The notes: a model not told the origin generated them from the sequence alone. DNA of 64,000 nt from an uncultured SAR86 cluster bacterium (GCA_902520495.1 CABYNW010000001.1:1-64000), one strand, 5' to 3'. Positions 1 to 11,156 are shown, counted from the stretch's first letter. Numbers and translations: made by a program.

Positions 1-2
1 TT

Positions 3-524
3 GGACCACTGATTTCTGGAATAAGTTATAACTCAATGCAAGAAACTTTAAATACACTCAGAAGCAGAGGAATTGAGGTTATAGGAGGAGAGAGACTTAA
101 AATAGAAGATCCTAAAGAATATTATGTGAAGCCTGCCCTAGTACTTGTTAAAGGTATCGAAGATGAAATGCTCTCAGAAACTTTTGCGCCTATTTTGTAT
201 GTAAAGAAATATGAAGATCTTAAAGATGCAATATTTATGCAAAATAATGTATCTCAAGGATTAAGCAGCTCTATTTTTACAAATGACATGAGAGAATCAG
301 AATTATTTTTGAGTAATTCTGGAAGTGATTGTGGAATTGCTAATGTAAACATTGGTACAAGCGGGGCTGAAATTGGAGGCGCTTTTGGAGGAGAGAAAGA
401 CACAGGGGGCGGAAGAGAATCTGGCTCTGATGCTTGGAAAAATTATATGAGAAGAATGACCGTAACTATAAATTATGGTGATGAGTTACCGCTTGCTCAG
501 GGAGTTGAATTTGATGAAAGCTAA
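3..524 (+). CDS. Aldehyde dehydrogenase, ALDH7 / alpha-aminoadipate semialdehyde dehydrogenase type, C-terminal part (5' truncated by window edge)
   Basis: Frame open from base 3 ([13 protein letters not shown]...); C-terminal [41 protein letters not shown] is typical of ALDH7. Confidence 0.88.
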   Translation, partial: GPLISGISYNSMQETLNTLRSRGIEVIGGERLKIEDPKEYYVKPALVLVKGIEDEMLSETFAPILYVKKYEDLKDAIFMQNNVSQGLSSSIFTNDMRESELFLSNSGSDCGIANVNIGTSGAEIGGAFGGEKDTGGGRESGSDAWKNYMRRMTVTINYGDELPLAQGVEFDES

Positions 525-1521
525 AATAGCAATTGTTGGAAGTGGAAATATTGGATGGGCTTTAAAAAAGTTATTAGAGGATGACTACGAAATAAGGCAA
601 GGAGACATCACAGATGGCTTTGATGCTGGAGATATTTCTCAGGTAAAACAGTTTCTTAAAGGCATTGATGCTGTAATTTCAGCAGGCCCATTCGCTGTTA
701 ATAAAAATATTGCAAAAATAGCATCAGATGAAGGCATAGGTTATTTTGACCTGACTGAAGATGTTGAAACGACAGAATTTATTAAATCCTTAAAATCTTC
801 AAATATTCTAATGCCACAATGTGGATTAGCTCCGGGAGCTATTAATATATGCGCTGCTGGCATGATGGAACATTTTGATAGTGTTAATGAAGTAATGATG
901 AGGGTTGGCGCTTTACCAAGATTCACTACAAATGAAATGAGTTACTATCTTAGCTGGTCTACCAATGGACTGATAAATGAATATTGTAATGAGGCAGATG
1001 CAATTTATGAAGGTAAGTCAATTAAAGTAATGCCTCTTGAAGGAGCTGAAAAAATTGTTATTGATGGTGAAAGCTTTGAAGCATTTAATACAAGCGGAGG
1101 TTGCGCAACTATGTGTGATACTTATGAAGGTAAAGTAGAAACTCTTTCGTATAAAACTATTAGATATCCTGGCCATCTTAATCACATGAAATTCTTATTC
1201 AATGATCTGCATCTTAAGAAAAATAAAGAAGTTCTCGAAAAATTATTTGATAAGGAAGTTCCAAGAACTAAAAATGATGTCATTATTTTTTTTGTAAAAG
1301 TAATTGGACTTATTGATGACGTTCTTCAAGAAAAAACTTACCTACGTAAAATTTATGGCAATGATAAATATAGCGCAATACAATTAACAACAGCATCAGG
1401 TGTTTGTAGCGTTTTAAAGATGTACCTTGATGGAAAGATATCTAATGAAGGTTTTATTAAGCAAGAGTCTTTATCATGGGATGATTTTATTGAAAATAAA
1501 TTTGGTCAGGTATATGCTTAA
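514..1521 (+). CDS. Saccharopine dehydrogenase family protein
   Basis: N-terminal Rossmann motif [18 protein letters not shown]; overlaps the ALDH7 gene by 11 bp. Start placed at internal Met (ORF track 475). Confidence 0.82.
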   Translation: MKAKIAIVGSGNIGWALKKLLEDDYEIRQGDITDGFDAGDISQVKQFLKGIDAVISAGPFAVNKNIAKIASDEGIGYFDLTEDVETTEFIKSLKSSNILMPQCGLAPGAINICAAGMMEHFDSVNEVMMRVGALPRFTTNEMSYYLSWSTNGLINEYCNEADAIYEGKSIKVMPLEGAEKIVIDGESFEAFNTSGGCATMCDTYEGKVETLSYKTIRYPGHLNHMKFLFNDLHLKKNKEVLEKLFDKEVPRTKNDVIIFFVKVIGLIDDVLQEKTYLRKIYGNDKYSAIQLTTASGVCSVLKMYLDGKISNEGFIKQESLSWDDFIENKFGQVYA

Positions 1522-1555
1522 CATATTGAACTTTAATAAATTATCAAAAATACAT

Positions 1556-2047
1556 ATGAATATTAAAACATTGTCCTCAGCGCTTATTTTGTTAATCTTT
1601 TTTTCTGGTTGTGCTCTTGTTACAGATGAATACCAAGCAAATCAAAGAAAAGTTATTGCCTATTTATTAGAAGATTTGCCCTTGCCGGATGATGCCCAAA
1701 TTGTTAAAGCTCCAACAGTATTACTTGGAACAGGCGAAGCAATTTCAGGAAGAATTATTTTAACCTCTGGTTTTAGTCCAGCCGAAAACCTCATATTTTA
1801 TGGAACTGAAACCCTTACAACCGGTTGGCAGTTAATATCTTCTAAAGTTGGTGAAGAGATCACTCTTGTGTATGCGAAGTCTGGTAGGTTTGCAACAATA
1901 TATATTGCACCTAGAGGAACTTTTGCAGGATTTTTTGCTGGTGATTATGGAAGCGATATTGATATTTCTGTGGTTCATCCAGATGCTATAGGCATTCAAA
2001 ATCCATATGAAAGCCTTAATTACGAAAATTTGCCTGAATCACCCTAG
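1556..2047 (+). CDS. Putative lipoprotein, unknown function
   Basis: Signal peptide/lipobox MNIKTLSSALILLIFFSGCALV; start moved from ORF track 1427. Confidence 0.6.
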   Translation: MNIKTLSSALILLIFFSGCALVTDEYQANQRKVIAYLLEDLPLPDDAQIVKAPTVLLGTGEAISGRIILTSGFSPAENLIFYGTETLTTGWQLISSKVGEEITLVYAKSGRFATIYIAPRGTFAGFFAGDYGSDIDISVVHPDAIGIQNPYESLNYENLPESP

Positions 2048-2061
2048 GAAATTTTACATAA

Positions 2062-2754
2062 ATGATTGACTTCAGTCTTTCAAGCTCGTCGCATATTATT
2101 TTTACAATCATCTGTGTATCAGTTATTGTTTTTTTACCAAGAATATTTGTTAACAAAAATAACTCCAGTAAAAATATTCTAATAATTGGAATTATTTCTT
2201 TAATTCTTATTAATCAAGGTATGGATTTTTTTAGAGAAGGTTACGGTGCAAATAATTGGAAGCTTGGACTCCCACTTCATTTATGCGATTTTTCATCAGC
2301 ATCCATAATCCTATACTTCATAACAAAGAGAAGAGAATTTTTTTTATTTGCTTTTTTTGCTGGAATAGCAGGAGCAGGAATGGCCATATTAACACCCGAT
2401 GTGCTGTATTCGTTCCCGCATATTGATTATTTAAGACATATGATAGGACACTCAATGATTCTTCTTGGGGTGACATATGCAATCATCATTGATAATCAAA
2501 GGCCTCAATTAAAAGATGTACATAGAATTTTGGCTGTTTTATCAGTATTTTTATTAATGATGTATCCTATAAACACCTGGTTAGGACCTCCTGCTAACTA
2601 TTGGTATGTAATTGAGAAGCCACCAGGATTCAACGTGACTGATCTTATGCGCGATGCTCCATACCATATGATTGATATTTACATACTTGCAGTTATTGTT
2701 TGTTATTCAATATATTTACCATACTTTATAAAAGATAGGCAAAATAAGAATTAA
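2062..2754 (+). CDS. YwaF/TIGR02206-like integral membrane protein
   Basis: Multiple TM segments; LPLHLCDFSS motif and overall pattern resemble the TIGR02206 family. Confidence 0.6.
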   Translation: MIDFSLSSSSHIIFTIICVSVIVFLPRIFVNKNNSSKNILIIGIISLILINQGMDFFREGYGANNWKLGLPLHLCDFSSASIILYFITKRREFFLFAFFAGIAGAGMAILTPDVLYSFPHIDYLRHMIGHSMILLGVTYAIIIDNQRPQLKDVHRILAVLSVFLLMMYPINTWLGPPANYWYVIEKPPGFNVTDLMRDAPYHMIDIYILAVIVCYSIYLPYFIKDRQNKN

Positions 2755-2760
2755 TCTATT

Positions 2761-3363
2761 ATGGCAAGTGTATCTAATAAACAAATTCCCAAGAGTTTTA
2801 GAGCAAATAGACCGAAGGCTCTTCAATGGCTTGGCAGAACTGTTTTAACCCTATTTGGATGGAAAGTTAAAGGCGGCATAGATCAAGAATATGATAATAA
2901 GAAGCTGGTTGTAATTGTTGCTCCGCATACTTCAAACTGGGATGGTATTTTTGGAGTAGCTGCAGTTGCCGGATTAGATGCTCGTATAACTTTTATAGGA
3001 AAGCATACTGTATTTAGATATGGGCTTGGTGCTTTCTTAAGATATATGGGAGGCATACCAGTTGATAGATCTAAACCAGGTGGGATCATTCAAGATGCTA
3101 TTAATCAAATAAAAGGTATCGAGGGCTCATTGATTGCTATGTCTCCAGAAGGAACCAGATCAAAAGTTAAAGAATGGAAAACAGGGTTTCTTCGAATAGC
3201 CAAAGAGATAAATGCACAAATTGTTCCAGCTTCTTTAGATTTTTCTAAAAAGGAAATCCTGCTTGGAAATGTTTTTAAACTGTCTGGCGACAACAAAAAA
3301 GATATTTTAGATCTTAAAAAATATTACAGCGTTTTTACTGCCAAACATCCTGAAAAATATTAG
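2761..3363 (+). CDS. 1-acyl-sn-glycerol-3-phosphate acyltransferase family protein
   Basis: APHTSNWD and SPEGTRSK acyltransferase motifs. Confidence 0.85.
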   Translation: MASVSNKQIPKSFRANRPKALQWLGRTVLTLFGWKVKGGIDQEYDNKKLVVIVAPHTSNWDGIFGVAAVAGLDARITFIGKHTVFRYGLGAFLRYMGGIPVDRSKPGGIIQDAINQIKGIEGSLIAMSPEGTRSKVKEWKTGFLRIAKEINAQIVPASLDFSKKEILLGNVFKLSGDNKKDILDLKKYYSVFTAKHPEKY

Positions 3364-5207
3364 TTATTGGATTCCTCAATCATTTTTTCTACCATCTCTT
3401 CAACTATAAATAGAGGGGGGTTTCCATGATCGAGAACAGCCGAATGAAAATCTTTAATGTTAAATTTATTGCCTAATTCATTCATAGCTTTTTCTCTTAG
3501 CTCTAAAATTTTAATCATCCCAACTTTATAACTTAGCGCTTGTCCTGGCCAAACAATATATCTTTCTATTTCAACCCTCACCTCAGTATCTGACATACCT
3601 GTTTTAGACTTCATATATTCCATTGCTTCTTCTCTAGTCCATCGTTTGTAATGCATTCCAGTATCAACAACTAATCTAACAGCTCTAAATATCTCACTTT
3701 GTAATATCCCAAGCTCATCATATGGGTTTTCAGCAAGCCCAACCTCTAGAGCCAGTCTTTCAGCATAAAGCGCCCACCCCTCAGAGAATGCCGAGGTTCG
3801 ATATCCAAATCTTCTGTACATTGTAAGACTGTCATTTTCTAAAGAATGAGCAATTTGATGATGATGGCCTGGTGTTGCTTCATGATAGGCAAGAGTTCTC
3901 ATGCTATAGGTTGGTGTTTGCTTTATATCATATAAGTTTGCATAAAAAACTCCCGGCCTGCTTCCATCCAAGGCTGGCGCTTGATAATAACCACCTGCTG
4001 CAGTTTGTTCAGAATATTCTGGAATAGCTTTTACAATAACATCAGCTTCAGGCATTGTATGAAAATAATCTGTCATAACTTCAATAGCTTCATTTACCAT
4101 TTCCATATAATCATTAACAACTATATCCTTTCTATCAGGAGTGTCCGGATATAAAAATTCTGGACTCTCATTAAGTTCATTCATTAATACACCAACAGTC
4201 TTATTTTCATCATAACCAAGCATTACTAGAATCTCCTTCATTCTTGTTGAAATTCGATCGACTTCACTAAGACCCATTTGGTGAATTTCTTCAGGAGAGT
4301 ATTCAGTTGTCGTATAAGATCTTATTCTAAGTTTATAATACTCATCGCCATTCGGTTGTGACCATATTCCGTGATTTTTATTAGCACTCTTTTGTGTCTT
4401 TACCATAAAATCTTTTAATAAAATAAAGCCAGGTGTGACACTTTCGTCTATTCCTCTTTTTATTGCTTCTTCAAAAAGAAACTCTTTTTCGCTATCAAGA
4501 TTTAAATCTTTAACTTTTTTCATAAATTGAGTAAAAAGAGGGTGTTCTTCGTAATTAAAGTTAATAAATTCATTAAGCTGTTCAATAACATGCTTATAAA
4601 CAAATTCAGGGGGAAAGATGCCTGCATCAGCCTGTCTTTCAAGATCTTTTACAGTACCTTCATAAACTTCTTTAACTAAATTTACTCTACTTATAAAACC
4701 TTCTGCTTCAGAAATGCTCCGGACTGGATGCATATCGCTTAAAAACTGAATTGTGTTTAAATGGGTACCACCAATTTGGTTTAAAGGATAATCATGATAT
4801 GGAAATTGCTTCAACTCTTTTAAATTATTTTCATAATCAAAAATAGCAATTTTTTTTGTATTTTTTTGGATGTCTGTAAGTCTGGAATCTTTATATTTAT
4901 ATAAAGTCTTAATAGATTTTTCTAGTTCCTTTATTCCCTCTTCAATGTCATCATCTCTGGGGATAGATAATCTAGAGTTGTGTTTAGTAATCCAGTCAAA
5001 TCTATCAAAAATTCCTATGTAAGTTAATGCTTCCGGTGATTCAACAAGCCCAACAACTAACTCTTTGCCTAAAAAGTGATCAATTGAAACTGGCTTCATG
5101 AAAAATAGATTTACAAGATATAACGAAGAAATTCCAATAATTAGGACAAAGATTCTTCCAACGTACTTAAGTATTTTTTTAATCATGATAGAATTCCTTT
5201 TTAACAA
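3360..5207 (-). CDS. DUF885 family protein (putative metallopeptidase)
   Basis: 615 aa; YHEATPGHHHQIAHSLE motif; N-terminal membrane anchor. Confidence 0.85.
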   Translation of the reverse strand: MLKRNSIMIKKILKYVGRIFVLIIGISSLYLVNLFFMKPVSIDHFLGKELVVGLVESPEALTYIGIFDRFDWITKHNSRLSIPRDDDIEEGIKELEKSIKTLYKYKDSRLTDIQKNTKKIAIFDYENNLKELKQFPYHDYPLNQIGGTHLNTIQFLSDMHPVRSISEAEGFISRVNLVKEVYEGTVKDLERQADAGIFPPEFVYKHVIEQLNEFINFNYEEHPLFTQFMKKVKDLNLDSEKEFLFEEAIKRGIDESVTPGFILLKDFMVKTQKSANKNHGIWSQPNGDEYYKLRIRSYTTTEYSPEEIHQMGLSEVDRISTRMKEILVMLGYDENKTVGVLMNELNESPEFLYPDTPDRKDIVVNDYMEMVNEAIEVMTDYFHTMPEADVIVKAIPEYSEQTAAGGYYQAPALDGSRPGVFYANLYDIKQTPTYSMRTLAYHEATPGHHHQIAHSLENDSLTMYRRFGYRTSAFSEGWALYAERLALEVGLAENPYDELGILQSEIFRAVRLVVDTGMHYKRWTREEAMEYMKSKTGMSDTEVRVEIERYIVWPGQALSYKVGMIKILELREKAMNELGNKFNIKDFHSAVLDHGNPPLFIVEEMVEKMIEESNN

Positions 5208-5219
5208 TTACTTAGTATT

Positions 5220-5915
5220 ATGTCAGAAAAAATAGCCACTTTTAAAAAGGAAGAGGATATATCAATAATTACATTAGATGATGGAAAGGCTAATGTTTTT
5301 TCTTCTGAAATGTCTCAACAAGTAAACGATTGCTTAGATCAAGTTGAAACAGAAAAAGGTTGTTTGATAATTACAGGAAAAGAAGGGATGTTCTCTGCAG
5401 GCTTAGATCTAAAAACTATTCAAAGTGGTGATATGGAAAAAATTCTAGACATGTCTTCAAGCGCTTTTAAATTATTAGCAAGAATATTCTCATTTCCAAG
5501 GCCAGTTATAGCTGCATGCTCTGGTCACGGAATTGCTCTAGGCACATTTTTAATATGTTGTTGTGATTATAGAATTGGTATAAAAGGTGATTTTATGTTG
5601 GGCGCTAACGAGATGAGAACAAATATGGTTATTCCCACCCCAATATTAGAATTAATTAAATTTAGAGTAAATAATTCACATAAATACAGAGCTGTTCTTG
5701 GAGCAGAGATGTATACTCTTGAAAAAGCAAAAGAAGCAGGCTTAATGGATGACGTAGTAAATCCAGAAGACTTAATGCAGGCTGCAATGGAAAAAGCTAA
5801 GGATTTAGCAACAATGGGTCACCCAAGCTACACCCTAACCAAAGAACTCTTTATTGCTGAACCAATGTCTAAAATTAATGAAGCTATGAAGGAGTACGAA
5901 AAGGAGACTGACTAA
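5220..5915 (+). CDS. Crotonase/enoyl-CoA hydratase family protein
   Basis: SAGLDLK and crotonase-fold pattern. Confidence 0.85.
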   Translation: MSEKIATFKKEEDISIITLDDGKANVFSSEMSQQVNDCLDQVETEKGCLIITGKEGMFSAGLDLKTIQSGDMEKILDMSSSAFKLLARIFSFPRPVIAACSGHGIALGTFLICCCDYRIGIKGDFMLGANEMRTNMVIPTPILELIKFRVNNSHKYRAVLGAEMYTLEKAKEAGLMDDVVNPEDLMQAAMEKAKDLATMGHPSYTLTKELFIAEPMSKINEAMKEYEKETD

Positions 5916-5925
5916 ATAATTTTTA

Positions 5926-6429
5926 GTGAAAAAACAACCATCTTACATCATTAAAAAATTTTCTAATCTCATAGAAAAGAATTTTTTAGAACAAATTTTT
6001 CTAATAAATCAGGAAAATACACCCGAAGTTGGAAGCTTATCTTCAATCACAGAATTAAAAAATTTAATCAAATTGAGCTCAATAAATTACTATGTCATTT
6101 TTGAAAACACGGTTATTGGCTTCATGATTTGTTTTAGAGAAAGATCTGATTATAAATCTATGAACTATAAATTTTTTTGTAAGAAGGAAACAAAATTTTT
6201 ATACATTGACAGGATTGCGATTAAAAATGAATACAGAAGAAAAGGGATTGGAAAAAGTCTTTATAAAAAATTAGATTCAATAGCAAATGATAAAAAACTT
6301 CCCTTATGCTGTGAAGTAAATACAGAACCGTTAAATGATATCTCAATAAGGTTTCATAAAGACTTTGGATTTTACGAAGTTGGAGAATATAACTTTAAAG
6401 ATCATAGGGTTGCTTATTTTAAAAAATAA
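5926..6429 (+). CDS. GNAT family N-acetyltransferase
   Basis: IDRIAIKNEYRRKGIGKSLYKKL acetyl-CoA binding motif; GTG start. Confidence 0.8.
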   Translation: MKKQPSYIIKKFSNLIEKNFLEQIFLINQENTPEVGSLSSITELKNLIKLSSINYYVIFENTVIGFMICFRERSDYKSMNYKFFCKKETKFLYIDRIAIKNEYRRKGIGKSLYKKLDSIANDKKLPLCCEVNTEPLNDISIRFHKDFGFYEVGEYNFKDHRVAYFKK

Positions 6430-6470
6430 AGTTTAATCTATGTGTTTTATTAAACTATTTTTTTTCTTGT
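6430..6470 (+). terminator. Putative AT-rich intrinsic terminator after the GNAT gene
   Basis: AGTTTAAT (6430-6437) / ATTAAACT (6449-6456) inverted repeat followed by a T-rich tract. Confidence 0.5.
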
Positions 6471-6511
6471 GTTATGGTTAAGACGCTTTTTTATAAATTA
6501 AGGATGTAGAA

Positions 6512-7165
6512 ATGAATTTTGAAATAGATAAAGCTTTCAATGGAGGATTTGAATTTGCTAAAAAGAACTATTTATTAGTTTGGGTAAATGGTTTCTTAGC
6601 AATACTTTCAACAGTTCTAGCCTCTATAACAATTGTTGGGATTTTAATAGTTCCTGCAATATGGGCAGGTTACATCGAATCTTGTTTAAGAATAAGAAGA
6701 GGTAAAGAAGTTAAGATGGGAGTTTTTTTTAAAGCTGGTTTTAGTCAATGGGGATCATTTTTTATCTTAACGGTTTTATGTTTTCTAGGCTTTGTTTTGG
6801 GATTTCTTCTGTTGATAATTCCTGGAATATATTTAATGATTGCCTGGTATTTTGTATTTTATTTAAAGATAGACAACCCAGAGCTTACTATTTCAGAAGT
6901 CTTTAGTAAATCTATGGAACTTGTATCTAACGTTGGGTGGTTTAAGTTATTTCTATTTGCCTTAATCATAGCGCTGCCAGTTAACATAATTGATATATTT
7001 ACATTCAACCTTGCTTCTGTGATTCTTTTTCCATTTATAGTTATGATTCAAGTCGAGGCATATATCCTTGCTTCAGGCAAAGAAGAGCTTGTGGATAAAG
7101 AGCTAATTGAAGAAATTCGAATTAATGAAGATTTAATCAATGCAATCAATGACATAGATAATTAG
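6512..7165 (+). CDS. Hypothetical integral membrane protein
   Basis: Several hydrophobic TM segments; ORF well preserved. Confidence 0.65.
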   Translation: MNFEIDKAFNGGFEFAKKNYLLVWVNGFLAILSTVLASITIVGILIVPAIWAGYIESCLRIRRGKEVKMGVFFKAGFSQWGSFFILTVLCFLGFVLGFLLLIIPGIYLMIAWYFVFYLKIDNPELTISEVFSKSMELVSNVGWFKLFLFALIIALPVNIIDIFTFNLASVILFPFIVMIQVEAYILASGKEELVDKELIEEIRINEDLINAINDIDN

Positions 7166-8025
7166 TGGAAACTTCATTACTTTTTAAAACGCTCATAATA
7201 CTTTCGGCTCAATTAGGCATTATTTTGATAATGTGTTTTTATACTTTAAAACAGGCAAGGCTAGCATATGAGAACAATACAACTCTATTTGGAACATCTT
7301 TTAGAGGCTCTGTAAATATGAAGAACCAGCTTAATCTAATTCCTTATATTCAAATAAAAGAAACTTTTCCAAAACCAATGTATAAGAACATAGACAAGAA
7401 TACGAATCTTCATGAACAAGCTAATAATCAAGATGAGGTAATCAAATTACTTAAAGATGGTTATTCTCATCAAATTGAAGGAAGTAATTTCATTGTTGGA
7501 TTAATGATTTTTTGGTTTTGTAATTTATTAGGCACATCAATATTAACATCATTTATTGATATTAATATTTGGATAGGAATGACTCTTTTTACTTTATGTA
7601 GTTTAAGTTTTGGGCCATTACTAGCGTGGATTATGCTAGAAATGGATGAAAATGATGGATTTACTGGAATGAAAATAGTTCTTGTAGTTACTATTTTAAC
7701 TGGTTTCATAGGTTATGGAGACTTTATTTCCTTTGCAGATAGTACCTTATTTGCAATTTTGCTGTTTTTCTCTCTAATTGCTCTTTTATTATTTAATTTC
7801 GCCCGTTTTTTTATGCAAATTAGTAGAGCAACAACAAGAGCTGCAGCAATTTTTGGCTCCTTCCTTTTTTCATTATTTTTACTTTATGATTTTAACTATA
7901 TTAAGAAACAATCAGTCTTATCTTCATCAAATAATTGGGAAACCGCTCTAGATATGGCCTTTATACTTTATTTGGATATCATCAACTTGCTACTTGAAAT
8001 ATTAGATGCAATGGGTAACTCTTAA
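7165..8025 (+). CDS. Hypothetical membrane protein
   Basis: Multiple TM segments; shares one base with the preceding gene's end. Confidence 0.6.
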   Translation: METSLLFKTLIILSAQLGIILIMCFYTLKQARLAYENNTTLFGTSFRGSVNMKNQLNLIPYIQIKETFPKPMYKNIDKNTNLHEQANNQDEVIKLLKDGYSHQIEGSNFIVGLMIFWFCNLLGTSILTSFIDINIWIGMTLFTLCSLSFGPLLAWIMLEMDENDGFTGMKIVLVVTILTGFIGYGDFISFADSTLFAILLFFSLIALLLFNFARFFMQISRATTRAAAIFGSFLFSLFLLYDFNYIKKQSVLSSSNNWETALDMAFILYLDIINLLLEILDAMGNS

Positions 8026-8034
8026 AAGTGAATC

Positions 8035-8727
8035 TTAAAAATTTAATTGATAACCAATTTTCATCGAAGAATCAAAGATCTTGCTTGAAGACATTTCAAA
8101 AGAGACAGCACTTCTTTTATTAATATTATATAAAACACCAATACCAAACTTTCGATCTGTATCGTCCTCTAACTCATATTCAATTGATTGATTACAAACT
8201 TGTCCGGGTGGACATGATTTTACTTTTAGTTCTGAGTCCTTGGATAGGTCTACAAAAAATTTTCCCTCCCAACCAGAGTTGTTACCAAATCTAATACCTG
8301 CAATAACATTTGCTTGAGCATCGTCTTCAGAAAAAGAATTAATATCACTTTCATATGCTGTACTTTTTATACCAAGCTCTGCATATACATCAAAAATGTT
8401 TTTAACACTTAACTTTAATCCTTTTGCAGAAACTGAGCTAAAAATGTCTCCTATGCCGGCATGAATGCCTAATCTTGCTGCATTAATAATACGATCATAT
8501 GAATCATCAGATGTATCAATGCCTTCAGCCTTTCTTTCTATTACAACATATAGGCCGCCTGGTAAAGGGAATGATGCTTTGGCACCAATTGCCGTTTTAT
8601 CTGTTTGAATTAAATCAACACTTAAAGAAGAATATTTAAAGCCATCTGACTCTTCTTCTTTTTTGTCATCAGAAAAAGAAAATAATGAAAATCCAAACAA
8701 TACAGTGATTAAAAAAAGGTTTCGCAT
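8035..8727 (-). CDS. Putative outer-membrane beta-barrel protein
   Basis: Signal peptide; alternating strand pattern; C-terminal ...KIGYQLNF ends in aromatic residue. Confidence 0.6.
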   Translation of the reverse strand: MRNLFLITVLFGFSLFSFSDDKKEEESDGFKYSSLSVDLIQTDKTAIGAKASFPLPGGLYVVIERKAEGIDTSDDSYDRIINAARLGIHAGIGDIFSSVSAKGLKLSVKNIFDVYAELGIKSTAYESDINSFSEDDAQANVIAGIRFGNNSGWEGKFFVDLSKDSELKVKSCPPGQVCNQSIEYELEDDTDRKFGIGVLYNINKRSAVSFEMSSSKIFDSSMKIGYQLNF

Positions 8728-8840
8728 TCTTTATCTTATCAAAATCATGAAAACATTGGGAATATTGGGTACCAATCTTTTATAAAACTATTTTCTATTT
8801 ATATTATTTGCCAAGTTATTTATTTATAATTATTTAGACT

Positions 8841-10154
8841 ATGAAAAATTTTATTATATTTATTCTCTTAACAGCCTCATTTAACGGAATGGCAGATCTT
8901 AAAAATAATTTAGATCAAGACATAGATTCTCTAATGGAGAAAGTTATAGAGTGGCGACATGATATTCATGAACATCCAGAATTAGGCAATAGAGAATTTA
9001 GAACAGCAAAAAAGATAGAAGATCATCTAAGATCATTAGGAATTAAAGTGGAAACCAAAATTGCGTATACAGGCGTGGTTGGCTTGCTTGAAGGCGATTT
9101 GCCTGGGCCAACTATGGCTTTGAGAGCTGACATGGATGCATTGCCTGTAGAAGAAAAAACAGGTCTTCCTTTTGCTTCAAAAGTAAGAACCACATATCTT
9201 GGAAATGATGTTGGAGTCATGCATGCATGCGGTCATGATGCTCACGTAGCAATACTAATGGGAGTTGCAGAGTTCTTAGCAAAAAATAAATCGAGTCTAA
9301 AAGGTAAGGTTATGTTTATTTTTCAGCCTGCCGAAGAAGGTCCACCAGAAGGCGAAGGCGGAGGAGCTGAAATGATGTTAGCTGAAGGAATTTTTGATAA
9401 ATATGATCCAGAGGTTATATTTGGGCTTCACGTTACAAATATCCCCAACGGAGTTCTTTCAGTTAAATCAGGACCAGCTATGGCAGCAGCATCTGCCTAC
9501 AGAATTAAAATAAAAGGTGTTCAGGCTCATGGCTCTACTCCTTGGTCTGGAATTGATCCAATAATGGCAACCGCAGAGTTGATAGAAGCATTGAATACCA
9601 TTGTAAGCAGAAGAATAAATATTATTAATAATCCAGCCGTGATTTCTGTTGGTTTAGTAAGAGCAGGAACAAGGAATAATATTATTCCAGAAGATGCTGA
9701 AATAATGGGGACTATAAGAACTTTTGATCCTGTGTTAAGAACAGAAATATATGAAGAGATAGAGCAGATAGCAAGAGGTGTTTCTGTTGGAACTGGAACA
9801 GATATATCAGTTGAATTTGATGTTGGCGGTTTTTATCCAGTCACCTTTAATGCACCAAAATTAGTTAATACAATGAAAGAATCTCTAATGAAAGCTTCCC
9901 CAGGAAGATTTTATGAATCAAACACCCCAGTAACTGGAGCAGAGGATTTTTCCTATTTTTCTCAGGAAATACCCGGCATGTATTTTTGGTTGGGTATTAA
10001 TAAGCCCGGAGTTGGTTTAGAATCAGCTAATTTTGGAGAAAGGACAGATGTTGCAGGAAATCATTCACCATACTTTTATGTTGATGATTCAGCATTAGAT
10101 GAAGGTGTGAGAGCTTTTGTCTATTTAATAGACGATTATCCATCAAAATTTTAA
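8841..10154 (+). CDS. M20 family amidohydrolase/peptidase, secreted
   Basis: Signal peptide; RADMDALPVEE, MHACGHDAHVA, PAEEGPPEGEGG motifs. Confidence 0.92.
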   Translation: MKNFIIFILLTASFNGMADLKNNLDQDIDSLMEKVIEWRHDIHEHPELGNREFRTAKKIEDHLRSLGIKVETKIAYTGVVGLLEGDLPGPTMALRADMDALPVEEKTGLPFASKVRTTYLGNDVGVMHACGHDAHVAILMGVAEFLAKNKSSLKGKVMFIFQPAEEGPPEGEGGGAEMMLAEGIFDKYDPEVIFGLHVTNIPNGVLSVKSGPAMAAASAYRIKIKGVQAHGSTPWSGIDPIMATAELIEALNTIVSRRINIINNPAVISVGLVRAGTRNNIIPEDAEIMGTIRTFDPVLRTEIYEEIEQIARGVSVGTGTDISVEFDVGGFYPVTFNAPKLVNTMKESLMKASPGRFYESNTPVTGAEDFSYFSQEIPGMYFWLGINKPGVGLESANFGERTDVAGNHSPYFYVDDSALDEGVRAFVYLIDDYPSKF

Positions 10155-10181
10155 TAACGAATATTAATAAGGAGTTTTATA

Positions 10182-11156
10182 GTGGCTATTCACAAACATA
10201 TTGAAGACAATATTTCCATGCCGGTTATTGGAGCACCTCTTTTTTTAGTTTCTGGGCCCGACTTAGTAATTGCACAATGTAAGGCTGGAATAATAGGTTC
10301 TTTCCCAGCCCTTAATGCAAGACCACAACATGTTCTTGAAGAGTGGATTGTTAGAATAAAGACAGAGCTAGCTGAATATCAAAAACAAAATCCTGATGCA
10401 AAAGTAGCTCCTTTCGCCGTTAATCAGATTTGTCATGGATCAAATGATAGATTAATGCAAGATATGGAAACATGTGTGAAACATGAAGTTCCAATAATTA
10501 TTACTTCATTAAGACCACCGGCTGAAGTCGTTGAAGCAGCACATAGCTATGGAGGCCTTGTTTATCATGATGTCATTAGTGTTAGGCATGCTAAAAAGGC
10601 TGCTGAACAAGGAGTAGACGGATTAATTTTAGTTTGTGCTGGGGCTGGAGGTCATGCAGGCGCACTATCACCATTCGCCTTACTTAGAGAAGTCAAGAAA
10701 TGGTTTGATGGAACGCTAATACTTTCTGGATCAATCGGTGACGGTCATGCAGTAGCTTCTGCAATTGCACTAGGTGCAGATTTTGCTTATTTAGGAACAA
10801 GATTTATTGCAACCGAAGAAGCCAATGCTGATCCAGAATACAAGAAAATGCTAGAGGCTAGCGCTGCAGAGGATATTGTCTACTCTTCATTATTTACAGG
10901 TGTTCACGGAAATTATCTAAAACCATCTATTAAAAATGCTGGATTAGATCCAGACAATCTCCCTGATGCAGATAAAGCATCTATGAATTTTGGGTCAGGT
11001 GGAAATACAGACTCAAAGGCTTGGAAGGATATTTGGGGTTCGGGTCAAGGTATTGGCGCTATTAAAGACTCTCCATCTGTTGCAGAGCTTGTTGGCAGAA
11101 TTAAATCTGAATACCAGTCTGCTTTTGAAGCTTTTAAAACTAAAATAGGCAAATAA
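10182..11156 (+). CDS. Nitronate monooxygenase family protein (FMN-dependent)
   Basis: GAPLFLVSGPDLVIAQCKAGIIGSFPALNAR and GAGGHAG motifs; GTG start. Confidence 0.85.
   Translation: MAIHKHIEDNISMPVIGAPLFLVSGPDLVIAQCKAGIIGSFPALNARPQHVLEEWIVRIKTELAEYQKQNPDAKVAPFAVNQICHGSNDRLMQDMETCVKHEVPIIITSLRPPAEVVEAAHSYGGLVYHDVISVRHAKKAAEQGVDGLILVCAGAGGHAGALSPFALLREVKKWFDGTLILSGSIGDGHAVASAIALGADFAYLGTRFIATEEANADPEYKKMLEASAAEDIVYSSLFTGVHGNYLKPSIKNAGLDPDNLPDADKASMNFGSGGNTDSKAWKDIWGSGQGIGAIKDSPSVAELVGRIKSEYQSAFEAFKTKIGK

Noticed and set aside
741-926. Short antisense ORFs such as 741..926, 2883..3089, 3105..3296, 7470..7709, 9023..9220, 15965..16159, 17333..17539, 19136..19345, 19443..19643
   Set aside because: Each lies entirely opposite a well-supported gene and shows no recognisable motif.
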